This document shows positions 33,922 to 41,921 of a stretch of 64,000 bases of DNA, piece by piece. Positions within the stretch are counted from its first letter, which is position 1; the number at the start of each line of letters is the position of its first letter. The notes under the pieces are model-generated. The model had not been told where the DNA came from and ran no database searches. It worked only from the letters and a program-made list of their open reading frames with translations. The position numbers and the translations under genes were made by a program. The stretch spans positions 1 to 64,000 of the forward strand of contig CATWID010000005.1 of assembly GCA_958350755.1 (NCBI GenBank), written 5' to 3'. The DNA comes from an uncultured Collinsella sp. (GTDB lineage Bacteria > Actinomycetota > Coriobacteriia > Coriobacteriales > Coriobacteriaceae).

Positions 33922-36690
33922 ATGCTGATGCTCAAAACCGCCACGGTACTCGAAGTCATCTCCAAGCGCCGCCGCACGGCGCGCCCCGCCGCTCACACCG
34001 GCCTGTCCAAGAACACCATATTCGCCGCCACCCATAGCGCCGAGGACGCCCTCGTGCTGCTCGACACCACGGCCGACGGGCTCACTGCCGAGCACGCCGC
34101 CGAGCGCCTAGACGCCACCGGCCCCAACACCATCGAGGCGCCGACCAAGACGCTCGCCCGCCGCATCGCCGACGCGTTCATCGATCCCTTCGCCGGCATC
34201 CTCGCCGCACTCGCGCTGGTCTCGCTCTACATCGACGTGCTCGCCGTGCCCGAGCCGCAGCGCGACCCCTCCACGGTCATCGTCATCGGCATCATGCTGC
34301 TGGTATCGGGCAGCATGAAGTTTATCCAGGAGGCTCGCAGCGGCAATGCGGCCGAGGCCCTCAAGGGCCTGGTCTCCAACACCTGCTGTGCCCTGCGCGA
34401 CGGCGAGCGTATCGAGATTCCCTTTGACGATCTCGTCCCCGGCGATGTAATCCGTCTCTCTGCCGGCGATATGGTGCCGGCCGATGCCCGCATCATCACC
34501 GCGCGCGACCTGTTTGTGATCGAGTCCGCGCTCACCGGCGAGAGCGAGGCCGTCGAGAAGACCGCCACCACAACGATCGTCGAGGGCGCCGACAGCTCCA
34601 TGTTGCCGCTCTCTGCCTGCAAGAACATCATCTTTACCGGCACCTCCGTGCAAAACGGCACCGCCATGGCACTTGTTGTGGCCACCGGCTCGGACACCTA
34701 CCTGGGCGGCATCGCCAAGATGCTCAACGGGCGCGGCGAGAAGAGCGCGTTTGACCGCGGCGTCTCGAGCGTCTCCATGCTGCTCGTACGCCTTATGCTC
34801 GTTATGGCGCCGGCCGTCTTTGCCATCAACGCCGCCACCAAGGGCAACGTCATCGACGCGCTGCTGTTCGCCACGAGCGTGGCCGTGGGCATCACGCCGC
34901 AGATGCTCCCCGTCATCGTGACCACGAGCCTCTCGCAGGGCGCCAAGGACCTTGCCCGTCGCCAGGTTATCGTCAAGGAACTGCCGGCGATCCAAAACCT
35001 CGGCGCAATGGACGTCCTGTGCTGCGACAAGACTGGCACCCTCACCGAAGACCGCATCGTGCTCGAGCGCTACCTCAACACCGACGGTAACGAGGACACA
35101 CGCGTGCTGCGCCATGCGTTTTTGAACAGCTTCTTCCAGACCGGCCTCAAGAACCTTATCGACCTGGCCGTCATCGACCGTGCCGACGTGACGCCCTCGA
35201 GCGTGGCGCCCGATTCCATGCTTGGCCAGAGCCTGCGCGACCGCTATACCAAGGTCGATGAGGTGCCCTTCGATTTCTCGCGCCGTCGCCTGAGCGTGGT
35301 TGTCGCCGACGCCCAAGGCAAAACCCAGATGGTTACCAAGGGGGCTGCCGAGGAAATGCTCGAGATCTGCTCCTTTGTTGAGGTCGATGGTGTCGCCCAG
35401 CCGCTTACCGATGACAAGCTCGCCCAGATTCGCAAGCAGGTGGCCGGTCTCAACGCCGAGGGCCTGCGCGTGATCGCCGTGGCGCAGAAGACCAATCCGC
35501 GCTGCGTGGGCGAGTTTGGCATCGCCGACGAGTGCGACATGGTGCTGATGGGCTTTTTGGCCTTCCTCGATCCGCCCAAGGCAAGTGCCGCGGGCGCCGT
35601 TGCCACCCTCGAGGCCAAGGGCGTAGCGGTGAAGGTCCTGACCGGCGACAATGACCGTGTCGCCGCCACCGTTTGCGAGCAAATCGGTATCGACGCGAGC
35701 AACGTCTTGCTGGGCTCCGAGATCGATGCGCTCGATGACGCCGAGCTTGCCGAGCGCGCCGAGAAAACCCACCTCTTCGCCAAGCTCTCGCCGCTGCAGA
35801 AGGCGCGCCTGGTGCGCGTCATGCGCGAGCTGCTCGGCCACACCGTGGGCTTTATGGGCGACGGCATCAACGACGCCGCCGCCATGCGCGCGAGCGACTG
35901 CGGCATCTCGGTCGACTCCGCCGTCGATATCGCCAAGGAATCCGCCGATATCATCTTGCTCCAGAAGGACCTAGGCGTGCTCGAGCGCGGCATCATCGAA
36001 GGCCGCCGCACCTACGGCAACCTGCTCAAGTACCTCAAGACCACGGTGAGCTCCAACTTTGGCAATGTGCTGTCCGTGACCGCCGCGAGCCTGTTCTTGC
36101 CGTTTTTGCCCATGAGCGCCCTGCAGCTGGTGCTGCTGTCGCTCGTCTACGAGATCGTGTGCATCGCGCTGCCGTGGGATACCGTCGACGACGCCTGGAC
36201 CGCCCGCCCGCGCGCCTGGGACGCCGCGTCCATCAAGGGCTTCATGCTCGAGTTGGGTCCCGTGAGCTCGCTGTTTGACATCGCGACCTTCGTCGTCCTC
36301 TTCTTTGTGGTATGCCCCGCCGCCGTGGGCGCAAGCTGGTCCGAGCTTGCCGCCGCGGGCAACGTCGCAGGCATGACGGCCTTTGCAGCACTCTTCCAGA
36401 GCGGCTGGTTTGTCGAGTCCATGTGGTCGCAGACACTCGTAATCCACATGCTGCGCTCCCCGCGCCTGCCGAGCGCGCGCGACCACGCCGCGCCCGCGCT
36501 GTGCGCCCTCACCGTGCTGGGCCTGGCGCTCGTCACCTGGCTGCCGGCAAGCCCCGTCGCCGATGCGCTGGGCCTCATGCCGCTGCCGCCGAGCTTCTTC
36601 GCGCTGCTCATCGGCATCGTCACCGCCTACATCGCGCTCACCCAGCTGGCAAAGCGCCGCCACATTGCCCGCCACGGCGAGCTACTGTAG
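33922..36690 (+). CDS. mgtA: Magnesium-transporting P-type ATPase (MgtA/MgtB type)
   Basis: This 922-residue P3B-type ATPase imports Mg2+. The actuator motif is LTGESEAVEK, the phosphorylation site is DKTGTLTED with D369, and the nucleotide-binding and hinge motifs are MVTKGAAEEM and GDGINDAAAM. Ten or so membrane segments are arranged as two N-terminal, two central and six C-terminal (SSNFGNVLSVTAASLFLPFLPM begins the last group). AAGGAGG precedes the ATG. Upstream are a possible leader peptide and a strong hairpin, so leader-mediated control is possible. Confidence 0.95.
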   Translation: MLMLKTATVLEVISKRRRTARPAAHTGLSKNTIFAATHSAEDALVLLDTTADGLTAEHAAERLDATGPNTIEAPTKTLARRIADAFIDPFAGILAALALVSLYIDVLAVPEPQRDPSTVIVIGIMLLVSGSMKFIQEARSGNAAEALKGLVSNTCCALRDGERIEIPFDDLVPGDVIRLSAGDMVPADARIITARDLFVIESALTGESEAVEKTATTTIVEGADSSMLPLSACKNIIFTGTSVQNGTAMALVVATGSDTYLGGIAKMLNGRGEKSAFDRGVSSVSMLLVRLMLVMAPAVFAINAATKGNVIDALLFATSVAVGITPQMLPVIVTTSLSQGAKDLARRQVIVKELPAIQNLGAMDVLCCDKTGTLTEDRIVLERYLNTDGNEDTRVLRHAFLNSFFQTGLKNLIDLAVIDRADVTPSSVAPDSMLGQSLRDRYTKVDEVPFDFSRRRLSVVVADAQGKTQMVTKGAAEEMLEICSFVEVDGVAQPLTDDKLAQIRKQVAGLNAEGLRVIAVAQKTNPRCVGEFGIADECDMVLMGFLAFLDPPKASAAGAVATLEAKGVAVKVLTGDNDRVAATVCEQIGIDASNVLLGSEIDALDDAELAERAEKTHLFAKLSPLQKARLVRVMRELLGHTVGFMGDGINDAAAMRASDCGISVDSAVDIAKESADIILLQKDLGVLERGIIEGRRTYGNLLKYLKTTVSSNFGNVLSVTAASLFLPFLPMSALQLVLLSLVYEIVCIALPWDTVDDAWTARPRAWDAASIKGFMLELGPVSSLFDIATFVVLFFVVCPAAVGASWSELAAAGNVAGMTAFAALFQSGWFVESMWSQTLVIHMLRSPRLPSARDHAAPALCALTVLGLALVTWLPASPVADALGLMPLPPSFFALLIGIVTAYIALTQLAKRRHIARHGELL

Positions 36691-36750
36691 CGCCCGAATT
36701 GTGGCGCGCGACCCATCAGGCGGTCAAAAAGTCCCGTCTCAAGTTAAACC

Positions 36751-36777
36751 ACTCATTTAAGTACGTCCCCAATGAGT
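36751..36777. repeat. ACTCATT...AATGAGT repeat, single copy
   Basis: This 27-bp unit has ends ACTCATT and AATGAGT that can pair, around TAAGTACGTCCCC. It is identical to the units at 43634-43660 and 52499-52525 and to the inverted one at 43601-43627. Confidence 0.85.
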
Positions 36778-36779
36778 GC

Positions 36780-36831
36780 GGCGGAATGGCTCCCCTTGAC
36801 AGCTTAAAGCCGTCATGCAGGAACCATTCCG
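36780..36831 (-). terminator. Hairpin between converging mgtA and hydrolase genes
   Basis: CGGAATGGCTCC and GGAACCATTCCG form a 12-bp stem with one wobble pair around a 26-base loop, which itself contains GGCTTTAAGC-like pairing. It lies between two converging genes and may stop transcription, but no T run follows. Confidence 0.4.
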
Positions 36832-36879
36832 TCGCAGCCTTATGAAAGGGACTGGGTTGTAAATGTTGGAGAAGAGCCG

Positions 36880-38193
36880 TTAGCGCCCAGGGGTCAGGAT
36901 CACCAGGGCGTCGTGCTCAAAGGGATGCTGAGCCACGCGCACGGTGCCGTCACCGTTGTCGCGAACGGGCAGCTTGGCGACGCGCTTGTCTTCCATGTCG
37001 AGAACCGTCGCCGTCCAGCCACGCGCGCCGTCGAGCTTAAACTTGAGCGCCGTGGTGCGCGGCAGGTACGTGACGACGCGATCGCCAACGCGCGCCACAC
37101 GAATGGCCTCGCGCGCGTCATCGAGGAGCTCCTGCGCCGGAACCACGGCAAGTGCGTCGTCGCCAGCCGTAGCACCCAGGCCGGCAAGCACATGCTCGAT
37201 CGCGCCAAAGTCCCAAACGCCCGCAAACTGCAGACACTCCTGCCAGCGGAACGGCATATCGAAGCCCTCGCCCAGCACCGAGCCCTGGCTCTTGCTAGTC
37301 TGCCAGTTCCAAACACCGTGCGCGCCATAGGTCACACCCGCGCTGGCGCCGGCAAGGATCGACGACCACACACTCGCGCGGCAGTCCTGCGCGGTGAAGC
37401 GCCAGTACACATTGCGCGACGCACCCATCTGCTCGTAACAAGGCTCAGAGTTGACCATCGGCTTTTTGGGATAGTTGGCGATAAAGTCCTGCGGCAAGTG
37501 CCAAGCCTCGGGCTGGCCCTCGTAGTTGTGGCCGGGCTGGAACATGTAGAAGTCCAAGCGGTCCAGGTACCGTGCCGGGATGGTGCGGTTGCCGCGGTTG
37601 ATATGCATGGTGCGCAACGCCTCGGGCGCGCGATTGACGACTTCGTCGAGGGCATCCTCGTAATAGGCGATCGCCTCGTCGCTGGTAAAGTCGGTATCGC
37701 CCGTCACCACGTAAACGGGGTCGAACTCACCCAGGTTCTCGACGACGCGGGCAACGTGGGCACGGACCTCCTCGCGCGGCATAACCTCGGCACCGCAATG
37801 CTCGGCAATCTTGGCGCCCCAGGTACCGGGCACGTAGTTGCACCACATAAGCACGAGTGCCGGACGAATGCCGTGCTCGACGGCAGCGCGACACATGGCG
37901 GCGGCACGATCCCAGTACGCTTGGTTGGGTCGGGACCAATCAAAATGCACGCCATCCTCGCTGGCATAGGGCCAAATGCCCAGATCGGGGCAGCAGCGAT
38001 CCCACTGCGGCAGCGTGTTGATCTGCAGCACGTTCATGCCCTGCTCGGCGCGACGGGTCAGATAGTAGTCCCAATCGGCCTCGGCAATGCTCGTAAACGC
38101 GCTCCAGCACGTATCGGCAAACCAAAAGAACGGTTTGCCCTCGCACAAAAAGCCATCCTGGCGACCGTTGACGGTCAGCGTTCCCAAACTCAT
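36880..38193 (-). CDS. DUF4038 glycoside hydrolase, apiosidase (GH140)-like
   Basis: This 437-residue protein is a single TIM barrel with the DUF4038 start (GKPFFWFADTCWSAF), WDYYLTRRAEQGMNVLQ, PALVLMWCNYVP, the acid Asp region VYVVTGDTDF, and PMVNSEPCYEQMG with the likely catalytic Glu. A small C-terminal beta domain (DUF5060/5605-like) follows. GH140 enzymes release apiose from rhamnogalacturonan II; the activity here is inferred. There is no signal peptide. The start at 38193 has AAGGA seven bases upstream. It lies downstream of a PTS IIBC gene on the same strand, with a terminator between. Confidence 0.83.
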   Translation of the reverse strand: MSLGTLTVNGRQDGFLCEGKPFFWFADTCWSAFTSIAEADWDYYLTRRAEQGMNVLQINTLPQWDRCCPDLGIWPYASEDGVHFDWSRPNQAYWDRAAAMCRAAVEHGIRPALVLMWCNYVPGTWGAKIAEHCGAEVMPREEVRAHVARVVENLGEFDPVYVVTGDTDFTSDEAIAYYEDALDEVVNRAPEALRTMHINRGNRTIPARYLDRLDFYMFQPGHNYEGQPEAWHLPQDFIANYPKKPMVNSEPCYEQMGASRNVYWRFTAQDCRASVWSSILAGASAGVTYGAHGVWNWQTSKSQGSVLGEGFDMPFRWQECLQFAGVWDFGAIEHVLAGLGATAGDDALAVVPAQELLDDAREAIRVARVGDRVVTYLPRTTALKFKLDGARGWTATVLDMEDKRVAKLPVRDNGDGTVRVAQHPFEHDALVILTPGR

Positions 38194-38330
38194 CTGCATG
38201 TCCTTTCGTTCGATAAAGGATTTGCGAACCGCCGGAAACTTTCGCGGTAACCCCGCGCGAAAGCCCCCGCCGCTTGGCAAACCCTCGCGGGCGAATCTCA
38301 CCCGCCCCCCATCAGTCTACCTTGCAAGAA

Positions 38331-38362
38331 GGGCCCCGCCGGGCTTGCGCCTGACGGGGCCC
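38331..38362 (-). terminator. Terminator after PTS IIBC
   Basis: On the minus strand a GC-rich hairpin, GGGCCCCGTCAGGC with a complementary arm containing two mismatches, is followed by TTCTT, about 40 bp after the IIBC stop. Confidence 0.75.
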
Positions 38363-38403
38363 TGTCGTGTAGGTGAGGTCATATGCAACCGAATGGTTTG
38401 GCC

Positions 38404-39831
38404 TTAGGCCTCCATCTCGGCGAGTTCCTCCTTGGAGAAGCCGCAGGCAAAGACGACGGCAGCGGCGATGACAAAGGAGATTGCCATACCAACGATAGCC
38501 CAGACGGTGTTCATCTGGCCACCCTGCAGGTAGTTGGTGAAGACCAGGAAGTTGGAGGCACCGCCTGCGAGGTAGTAGGTAACACCCATGAGGCCGGAGA
38601 ACACAGCGCCGATAGCACCGCCGATGAACATGCCAAACATGGTGCGACGGAAGCGCATGAGGATGCCGAAGAGCGCGGGCTCGGTGACGCCGCCGGCGAT
38701 GGCGGAGATGACGTAACCGATGGCGAGAGACTTCTCGTCGGGGTTCTTCATCTTGAGGAAGGCACCGAAGGCGCAGCCCCAGACAGCGGCCATAGCGCAG
38801 TTGGTGGAAACGAAGACGAAGGGATCGTAACCGGCAGCGATGATCTGAACCTGGGCGAGCAGGATGACGGGCATGTGCATGCCGCAGACCACGAAGAGCT
38901 GCCAGAAGGCGCCGAGGATGGCCATGACGATCAGGATGCCGATGCCGCCAAGGTCAGCAAGGCCGAAGAGGGCGTTGGCGATCAGCGTACCGATCTCGTT
39001 GCCGATCGGAGCGAGGACGATGAAGGCAATGGGGATCGTGACGATCATGGTGCAGAACGGCGTGAAGACCGTGGACAGCACGTCGGGCATAACCTTCTTA
39101 AAGAACTTCTCGATGAAGTACAGGACGGGCACCGAAAGGATGATCGGCAGGACGGACTGCTGGTAGTTGGCAGCGGCGATCTGGATGCCGTAGACGGAGA
39201 TGATTCCGCCGCCCTCCTGGGTGGCGACGCTCACCACGGAAGGAGCCATGAGGGCGCCACCGAGCAGCATGCCGAGCACCGGGCTGGCGCCGAGCTTCTT
39301 AGCGGCGGCATAACCCAGGTAGATGGGGATAAAGGTGAACGTGGCCTCGTACAGCGTGGTGTAGAGGAACGTATAGGTCGGGTCGTCGGCCGAGAGCACA
39401 CCGAGCATGGTGGGGCCGAGGACGGCCGCGATGGTACGGAACAGACCACCGGCCATGAGCAGCGGGATGAGCTGGGTCATGGAGCCCGACAGATAGTCGA
39501 GGATGATGTTAGGCAGGTTCTTGAGCTCGAACTTCTCCTTGGGAGCGTCGAGGTTCTCGTTGACCGCCTCGCCCTGTTTGACGCCGGAGATGGCGACGAA
39601 CTCGGCGAGCACCTTGGGCACGTTCTGGCCGATGATGACCTGGAGCTGGGCGCCGGCGAACTGGCAACCCAGAACACCCTTGACCTTCTTGATCTTCTCC
39701 ACGTCGACCTTGTTGTTATCCTTGAGCGTCAGACGCAGGCGCGTCATGCAGTTGGTGGCAACGGAAACATTCTCCGCGCCGCCCACGAGCTCGAGGACAT
39801 CGGTGGCAATCTGCTTGTTATCTACTGCCAT
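38404..39831 (-). CDS. PTS IIBC permease, beta-glucoside family
   Basis: This 475-residue protein has an N-terminal EIIB domain (about residues 1-85) with the phospho-Cys in TNCMTRLRLTL, then an EIIC domain with about ten membrane segments (LIPLLMAGGLFRTIAAVLG, MHMPVILLAQ, GVTEPALFGILMRFRR). It ends soon after the IIC domain and lacks the C-terminal IIA found in BglF, so it needs a separate IIA such as the gene at 24659. The start was set by similarity to EIIB and a GGGGAGGGG site. The upstream 490-bp gap has palindromic operator candidates. Confidence 0.94.
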   Translation of the reverse strand: MAVDNKQIATDVLELVGGAENVSVATNCMTRLRLTLKDNNKVDVEKIKKVKGVLGCQFAGAQLQVIIGQNVPKVLAEFVAISGVKQGEAVNENLDAPKEKFELKNLPNIILDYLSGSMTQLIPLLMAGGLFRTIAAVLGPTMLGVLSADDPTYTFLYTTLYEATFTFIPIYLGYAAAKKLGASPVLGMLLGGALMAPSVVSVATQEGGGIISVYGIQIAAANYQQSVLPIILSVPVLYFIEKFFKKVMPDVLSTVFTPFCTMIVTIPIAFIVLAPIGNEIGTLIANALFGLADLGGIGILIVMAILGAFWQLFVVCGMHMPVILLAQVQIIAAGYDPFVFVSTNCAMAAVWGCAFGAFLKMKNPDEKSLAIGYVISAIAGGVTEPALFGILMRFRRTMFGMFIGGAIGAVFSGLMGVTYYLAGGASNFLVFTNYLQGGQMNTVWAIVGMAISFVIAAAVVFACGFSKEELAEMEA

Positions 39832-39937
39832 GGGACCCCTCCCCATATCTTCGTGTGCCAGCCCCCTTGGGCTTAGGCACGCCTTTGGCCCGGCGACTAT
39901 AACCCCTTACGGTTGCCGGACCCTTGGATACGCTGTC

Positions 39938-39954
39938 GTAAACAAAGTGTTTAC
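39938..39954. promoter_or_regulatory. Palindrome, candidate operator upstream of IIBC
   Basis: GTAAACAAAGTGTTTAC is a 7-3-7 inverted repeat 106 bp before the IIBC start, with two more GTTTAC half sites just upstream (39960 and 39974). It is similar to the palindromes at 40176 and 40259, and to the half sites typical of LacI/CcpA-type operators. Confidence 0.5.
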
Positions 39955-40175
39955 TGAACGTTTACGGGCTTTAGTTTACACGGAGCGCCTCATTTGTGGC
40001 AATTTTACCGTGCAGAGTCCGGCGAACGGTAGGAAATCGGGGGTGAACGTATTCCAATGGCGGGAGATAGTCTCTTTGACTGTCTATTGATAAATGGCTC
40101 TTTACGTGGGCTTTTATTTTGATAAACACCTCTATGACCTGTTAACTCATCAACAGAAGCCCTGCTAGAAGCTAG

Positions 40176-40189
40176 TAAACATATGTTTA
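40176..40189. promoter_or_regulatory. Palindrome, candidate operator upstream of esterase gene
   Basis: TAAACATATGTTTA is a perfect 14-bp palindrome 133 bp before the esterase start, within an AT-rich divergent promoter region. Confidence 0.45.
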
Positions 40190-40258
40190 GTAGTTCATGG
40201 CGTGTTAAATTTTGCCGTTTACCGAGTTTATCAGCTTGTTCTGCAATTCTGGATTAAA

Positions 40259-40272
40259 CTAAACATGTTTAG
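40259..40272. promoter_or_regulatory. Palindrome, candidate operator next to esterase start
   Basis: CTAAACATGTTTAG is a perfect 14-bp palindrome 50 bp before the esterase start, sharing the AAACAT-TGTTT form of its neighbours. Bound repressor here would overlap the transcription start region. Confidence 0.5.
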
Positions 40273-40321
40273 ATTGTATTGCCGCTTTTGTTTCCCACTA
40301 GCGGCGCAAGGGAGGCAGCTC

Positions 40322-41659
40322 ATGGAACTCAAATTGTGTACCTACGCAACCGTCACCACCTTGGGCGACTTTGGCCCCTGGATCAGCAAGGTCGTACTCG
40401 ACCTGCCCTGCACCGTGCGTGCCAACGACATCGACGCGAACACCTTCCATATATATGTAGAGCGTCACGAACGCTCGGGCGAAGTTCTGATGCGCAAGGA
40501 GCGCGGCGCCGACCATGCCGCGCCCTCCGTGGGTTACATCGACGTTCTCGCCGCATATCCGTGCGACGAAAACGGACGTAAGCTCGCCGTGGGCACCCAT
40601 GTGGCGCTCGAGGTCGCCGAGCAGCGCCTGACCAAGACCATCGAAGGCGGCGTCATGGGCTCGCGCATGCTCGATGACCAGCTGCGCATCACGCAGCTCG
40701 CGGCTCTTCCCGGCAACGACGGCGACGATCCCACCTGCGGCCTGGTCTTCGACACCTGCCGTGGCGATATCTGCCCTGCGCTCAAAGGCTGGAGCAACGA
40801 CACGCAAAAGACCGCCGTCGACGGTATCGCGCTCGAATACGGCTTCTTTGAGCCCAGCTTTAAGGCCGAGGACTCGGCATGCTTCAACCCCTTTGCGCCC
40901 GAGGCCACGGCCGTGCCCCAAAAGGCACCGCTCGTGGTGTATCTACACGGCGCCGGCGAGGGCAAGGGCGCCACGCAGGGCGAAGGCGCCACGCGCGCCT
41001 ATATCGGCAACCGCGTGACGGCCATCAGCCAGGCGCAGATCCAGCGCTACTTTGGCGGCTTTGCCTGGGTGCTCGTGCCGCAGTCGCCCACGTTTTGGAT
41101 GGACAACGGCGTCGAGCAGCTTGGTCACTCCAACCAGAGCATCTACTCCCCCGTGCTCATGGCACTTATCGATGAGTTTGTCGCCGAGCATGCCGACCGC
41201 ATCGACACCGACCGCATCGTGGTCGCCGGTCTTTCCAACGGCGGCTTTATGACCCTGCGCCTGTGCGCCGACTACCCCGATTTCTTCGCCGCGGGCCTTC
41301 CCTGCTGCGCCCCGTGGTACAACGCCACGGACGAGGACGTAGCCGCGCTCGCCAAGACGCCGCTGTGGTTTACGCACTCCAAGGGCGACGAGCTCGTGTG
41401 CCCGCAGCAGACCGTGCTGCCGCTGTTCGCGCGCCTGCGCGATGCCGGCGCCAACGTGCATCTCACCTACTTTAGCCATGTCGAGGACCTGACCGGCGTG
41501 TATCGCGAGGCCGACGGCTCGGCCAAGAAGACGTTCAACCACGGCGTGTGGATCCACCAATTCAACGACCTGTGTTATCAAGACTTCGACGGGGGCAACG
41601 TACTCATCGACGGCGAGCCGGTGGGCTGCTGGGAGTGGTCGGCCAGGGTCGACCGCTAA
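40322..41659 (+). CDS. Esterase / alpha-beta hydrolase with N-terminal Ig-like domain
   Basis: This encodes 445 residues from ATG 40322, preceded by AGGGAGG. Residues 1-110 look like the beta-sandwich seen before some esterase domains. The alpha/beta hydrolase part begins at PLVVYLHGAGEG (oxyanion region), the nucleophile serine is in GLSNGGFM (about S304), and a later Asp (GDELVCP) and His (HVED or NHGVWIH) complete the triad. Similar proteins act as acetyl- or feruloyl-type esterases or peptidases. There is no signal peptide. It is divergent from PTS IIBC with shared palindromes, so the two may be co-regulated. Confidence 0.85.
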   Translation: MELKLCTYATVTTLGDFGPWISKVVLDLPCTVRANDIDANTFHIYVERHERSGEVLMRKERGADHAAPSVGYIDVLAAYPCDENGRKLAVGTHVALEVAEQRLTKTIEGGVMGSRMLDDQLRITQLAALPGNDGDDPTCGLVFDTCRGDICPALKGWSNDTQKTAVDGIALEYGFFEPSFKAEDSACFNPFAPEATAVPQKAPLVVYLHGAGEGKGATQGEGATRAYIGNRVTAISQAQIQRYFGGFAWVLVPQSPTFWMDNGVEQLGHSNQSIYSPVLMALIDEFVAEHADRIDTDRIVVAGLSNGGFMTLRLCADYPDFFAAGLPCCAPWYNATDEDVAALAKTPLWFTHSKGDELVCPQQTVLPLFARLRDAGANVHLTYFSHVEDLTGVYREADGSAKKTFNHGVWIHQFNDLCYQDFDGGNVLIDGEPVGCWEWSARVDR

Positions 41660-41670
41660 GCCCTCCCATC

Positions 41671-41793
41671 GCGGGGACCGGGGTTTAGTCTTGCAAACGT
41701 CCTCGGGCATGCATGGGCTGGCGCTTTGCGCTTCGCGCTGCGCCTGCCCATGCCCCCTGCGGAATGTTTGCAAGACTAAACCCCGGTCTCCGC
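41671..41793. repeat. Long near-perfect inverted repeat (123 bp)
   Basis: Outer arms of 28 bp (starting GCGGGGACCGGGGTTTAG) pair with one wobble, and inner arms GGCATG.../GCCCATGCC continue the hairpin toward a GCGC-rich tip. It lies 12 bp after the esterase stop and could terminate transcription or be a mobile palindrome. Confidence 0.75.
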
Positions 41794-41921
41794 TGCGTTG
41801 ACGTTGCTGTGACCCTGGCCGGCCGCTTCTAGCGGGCCGCCGGGTCGGTGGCGATGGGGGCATGGGTCCCGTCTTGCCTTGCGCGTAACTGGCTGAATTG
41901 ATTTTGATTGGAGCTGTTCCT

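Noticed and set aside
34108..35841. Long minus-strand frame opposite the Mg ATPase
   Set aside because: The plus strand has all P-type ATPase motifs. The antisense frame is a codon-bias shadow.
38383..39876. Long plus-strand frame opposite PTS IIBC, rich in Glu, Asp and His
   Set aside because: Its composition is the complement of membrane-helix codons, and the minus strand encodes a clear IIBC protein.
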